Positions 61,906-64,000 of a DNA stretch of 64,000 nt are shown piece after piece. Source of the stretch: CAUZIB01 sp963663925 (GTDB lineage: Bacteria; Acidobacteriota; Vicinamibacteria; Vicinamibacterales; UBA8438). The notes beneath the pieces were generated by a model that did no database searches, was not told where the DNA came from, and saw nothing but the letters and a program-made list of their open reading frames with translations. The stretch covers positions 1,860,001 through 1,924,000 of the forward strand of contig OZ250139.1 in NCBI GenBank assembly GCA_965237405.1. The letters are read 5' to 3'. The stretch's first letter is position 1. Each line of letters begins with the position of its first letter. Both the position numbers and the translations under genes were made by a program.

Positions 61906-62608
61906 AGGCCCTCATGAATGCGGTATACACCGCATGAAACGGATCACCCTCAAGCGCTTTCAAGTTCGTCGCAATCGCCCCTCGGTCGCCGCGCGTCAAC
62001 GGACCGGTCAGAGCCCGATCGCCGTCGGCCATGACGTTGGCCATCACCCTGGTGAGGTACGGGTGTCCGGCTGAGGTCGGAATACCGAAGCGCCGCTGTA
62101 GCTCGTCGAAGAGTTTCACCCACAGCATGGTCGAGAAGTTACCAGCCATTACACACAGCGCATGGTAGTACGGGCGATCCACAGCTGGAATCATGAATGA
62201 TGGATTCGGTACGCCTGGCAGCAACTCTGCGAGCGGCGTTCCACCGGCATCAAGGACGAACGGGATCGCGCGATAGTCGGCGAGGTCATAGAATTCGGGG
62301 CCGAATGTCATCAGGGGATGGGCCGCCTCGGCGAGAGGTGTGACGAGACTGCCGGAGCAGTGGACGAGGCGCTTCTCTTGAAGAGCCGGCCACGCTTCGA
62401 TGAAGGCAGCGATCTCGGCGTCGCGAATCAGAATGAGTACCGTCGCGCAGGGGTTGAGCGCCTCGGGTGGATCGGGCGACGGCTCCCGCCGTGACCAGGT
62501 GCGGACCGAAAGATCGAGCAGGTCGAAGTAGTGACGGAAGTGGCGAGCGACGCGACCGCTTCCTACGATACCGAATGGGCTCGCATCACGCGCGGGTACC
62601 TGTCGCAA
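61889..62608 (-). CDS. Rossmann-like/DUF2520 oxidoreductase, candidate ketopantoate reductase
   Basis: 239 residues from TTG 62608, with GAGAGGA 8 bases upstream; no ATG or GTG stands in frame nearby. N-terminal nucleotide-binding GIVGSGRVARHF, a VLILIRDAEIAAF and VHCSGSL segment, then a helical C-terminal domain (YHALCVMAGNFSTMLWVKLFDELQRRFG) as in DUF2520 proteins. First gene of an operon with panB, panC and coaX. The step those enzymes lack is reduction of ketopantoate, which panE or panG-type reductases perform, so that activity is a strong candidate. Confidence 0.8.
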   Translation of the reverse strand: MRQVPARDASPFGIVGSGRVARHFRHYFDLLDLSVRTWSRREPSPDPPEALNPCATVLILIRDAEIAAFIEAWPALQEKRLVHCSGSLVTPLAEAAHPLMTFGPEFYDLADYRAIPFVLDAGGTPLAELLPGVPNPSFMIPAVDRPYYHALCVMAGNFSTMLWVKLFDELQRRFGIPTSAGHPYLTRVMANVMADGDRALTGPLTRGDRGAIATNLKALEGDPFHAVYTAFMRAYEERS

Positions 62609-62740
62609 TGATCAGGTCCTCTCCAATCAAACGAACGAGAAATAGGCGGAACTGCCCAGCACCATGGTCGCCGTTCTCTCGAATCGGCGCCTCTGTTATC
62701 TTACTACAAAACCTGCAGTTGATCGCGGATCGTCAGGCGC

Positions 62741-63816
62741 TCAGGGCGTGGGAAGCAGCACGGAGCGATCCACCCACTCGCCGCCCTGCATGACGCGGTC
62801 AATCTCCCGAGTGTTCCGAATGTCGGCCAGCGGATCGGCATTCAGCACGACCAGATCAGCAAATTTCCCGACCTCTAACGTGCCGAATTCAGACTGGCCC
62901 CGCGACATCAGGTTGGCCCCGTTACGGGTGGCGGCGACAATCGCCTGCATCGGCGTCAACCCGGCCTCGACATATAGCTCCAACTCGTGGTGGGTCCCCC
63001 ATCCCATCGGAACGTTCCAACTGGATGCTCCACTGTCGGTTCCCACCGCGACGGGGATGCCAGCGTCCACGACCGTCTTCACGAACGCCATGAGGCTCTC
63101 TAAGCGGGCCTGCCGGGCCTTGATATTCGGACTCGCCAAGACCTTCTCACGGCCCTCCGAGTCGCTCCAGCGAGCGTAGGCCTCGGGCTCGAACGACGCA
63201 CGAATCTCCGGGTCTTCCAAGAGCTCGGGATACTCCGCCCAGATCCAGCCCGAATGGACATTCGTCAGCGTTGGTGAGAACGTGACACCGCTGGTGAGAC
63301 ACAGCTGGAGGAACTCCTCTCCGACCTCGCTGTCCGTGATCGTGTGGAGAAAATCTTTCACCCCGACGTCGATGAGGAGGCGGACGTCCGCCTCCTCGTC
63401 GATGTGGGCGACCGGGATAAGACCGTGCTTTATCGCGCCGTCGTAACGCCGAAGTACAACTGCTTCCTCAACTGGGGCTCGACCCGTTCCAGTTCACCGT
63501 TGTAGTGACCGTGGGTCTCCACGAGACCGGGGATAACGGTCTTACCCGTCCCATCAATGACCTCAGCGCCACTCGGAACAACCGTGGTCGAGCGGGGACC
63601 AGCGGCCTCAATGCGACCGTCCTGCACGACAATGACCGCATCCGCGATCGGATCCGCGCCCGTGCCGTCGATTAGACGCGCTCCGACGATGGCCACCACG
63701 GTCCCACGCTCGTCCGGTGGAGGAGCCGGAGCTGGGCTCTCCCCGCAACTGGCAAGGGCTGCAATGACAAACGTGACGACGGTCCATTTTGGTATTACTG
63801 GCACGGTGCCGAGCAT
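62741..63816 (-). pseudogene. Amidohydrolase lipoprotein with internal deletion and frameshift
   Basis: The first part, from ATG 63816 to 63430, has a lipobox (ALASCGES) and the start of a metal-dependent amidohydrolase (VVAIVGARLIDGTGADPIADA, VIPGLVETHGHYNG, YFGVTTAR) and then meets TAA 63430-63432. From about 63429 a different frame reads KHGLIPVAHIDEEADVRLLIDVGVKDFLHT...AVGTDSGASSW...GKFADLVVLNADPL to 62741. Between VTTAR and KHGL these enzymes normally have about 60-90 residues, so a segment is lost and the frame is broken. Two short proteins could still be made but neither would hold a complete metal site. Confidence 0.8.
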
Positions 63817-64000
63817 GGTAGCACAGCGACAAGTCCTGGCTCCGGAGTCAGCGGCGGACGAGAGTCCCGCGTCTGAACCTATCGCAACAGAGAGACAAGC
63901 AGCGCGAGGCAAGCCACGATGACGCACCGCCACAATTTCCTTTTCACCCGATCCATCTGTGTCGTCCAATGCATCCACGGGCGCGTACAAAAAAAGGCCG
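63817..64000. other. Window end, no gene supported
   Basis: 184 bases upstream of the amidohydrolase pseudogene. No reading frame with protein-like content. An A run (AAAAAAA) stands at the very end. Confidence 0.4.

Noticed and set aside
1..64000. CRISPR arrays, prophage, rRNA, riboswitches
   Set aside because: No short regularly spaced repeats, phage structural genes, rRNA segments or recognisable riboswitch cores were seen on either strand.

Overview
The window is high-GC, densely packed bacterial chromosome. Gene content suggests an acidobacterium, most likely of the Vicinamibacteria type: a protein with the VWFA-related domain typical of Acidobacteria, many secreted seven-bladed FG-GAP/ASPIC-UnbV propeller lipoproteins, a YpdA-type bacillithiol disulfide reductase, a two-subunit 2-oxoacid:ferredoxin oxidoreductase, DUF3604, and an LpxD gene (hence a Gram-negative envelope). 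This placement is inferred from families; no rRNA is present.

Layout. 1-2088: 3' part of korA plus korB, followed by a decayed MoxR/Mg-chelatase-like ATPase remnant (2099-2419) and a LON-domain protein (2461-3075). 3099-8439 (minus): a ypdA-like reductase, a secreted protein, folE, a 3-hydroxyacyl-CoA dehydrogenase, an HD protein and a dicarboxylate symporter, many with 4-base overlaps. 8616-12156 (minus): tsaD, mtnA and a heavily frameshifted NupC-type nucleoside transporter pseudogene. 12454-13837 (plus): a small membrane protein, a DinB-like protein and a minimal MGMT. 14058-22696 (minus): the cell-shape operon, transcribed GGDEF diguanylate cyclase-mreB-mreC-mreD-mrdA-rodA, with rng next. 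22804-24241: a complete IS256-family element with 8-bp target duplication. 24284-27960: convergent ppiD and sppA; then tRNA-Leu(CAG).

28383-36281 is mostly exported proteins: a lipoprotein propeller, an exported HpcH/HpaI aldolase-like protein, a Tat-exported dockerin plus GH99-like protein, an NHL propeller and a 951-residue VWFA/TPR protein. 36389-38984 is a sulfatase-like gene already degraded and split by an IS3-family element. 39208-44274 (plus) is a module of parvulin PPIase, HupE/UreJ and DUF3604, then lpxD.

44342-54680 is the most striking part: three tandem units, period exactly 3470 bp, each with an ASPIC/UnbV seven-bladed propeller lipoprotein translationally coupled to a TPR lipoprotein, and each preceded by a 52-codon stub of another ASPIC/UnbV C-terminus. 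Base markers show that the middle unit is a recombinant of the outer two. Facing them at 54880 is a fourth, lower-GC gene that fuses a TPR-like region and a propeller/UnbV in one protein. 57732-59441 carries hydroxypyruvate isomerase and tartronate semialdehyde reductase. 59529-62608 (minus) is a pantothenate/CoA operon (DUF2520 protein, panB, panC, coaX). The window ends in an amidohydrolase pseudogene with an internal deletion.

Taken together this is housekeeping DNA with an unusually high load of fresh and old gene wreckage (at least four pseudogenes, three gene stubs, two IS elements) and one actively rearranging surface-protein array.
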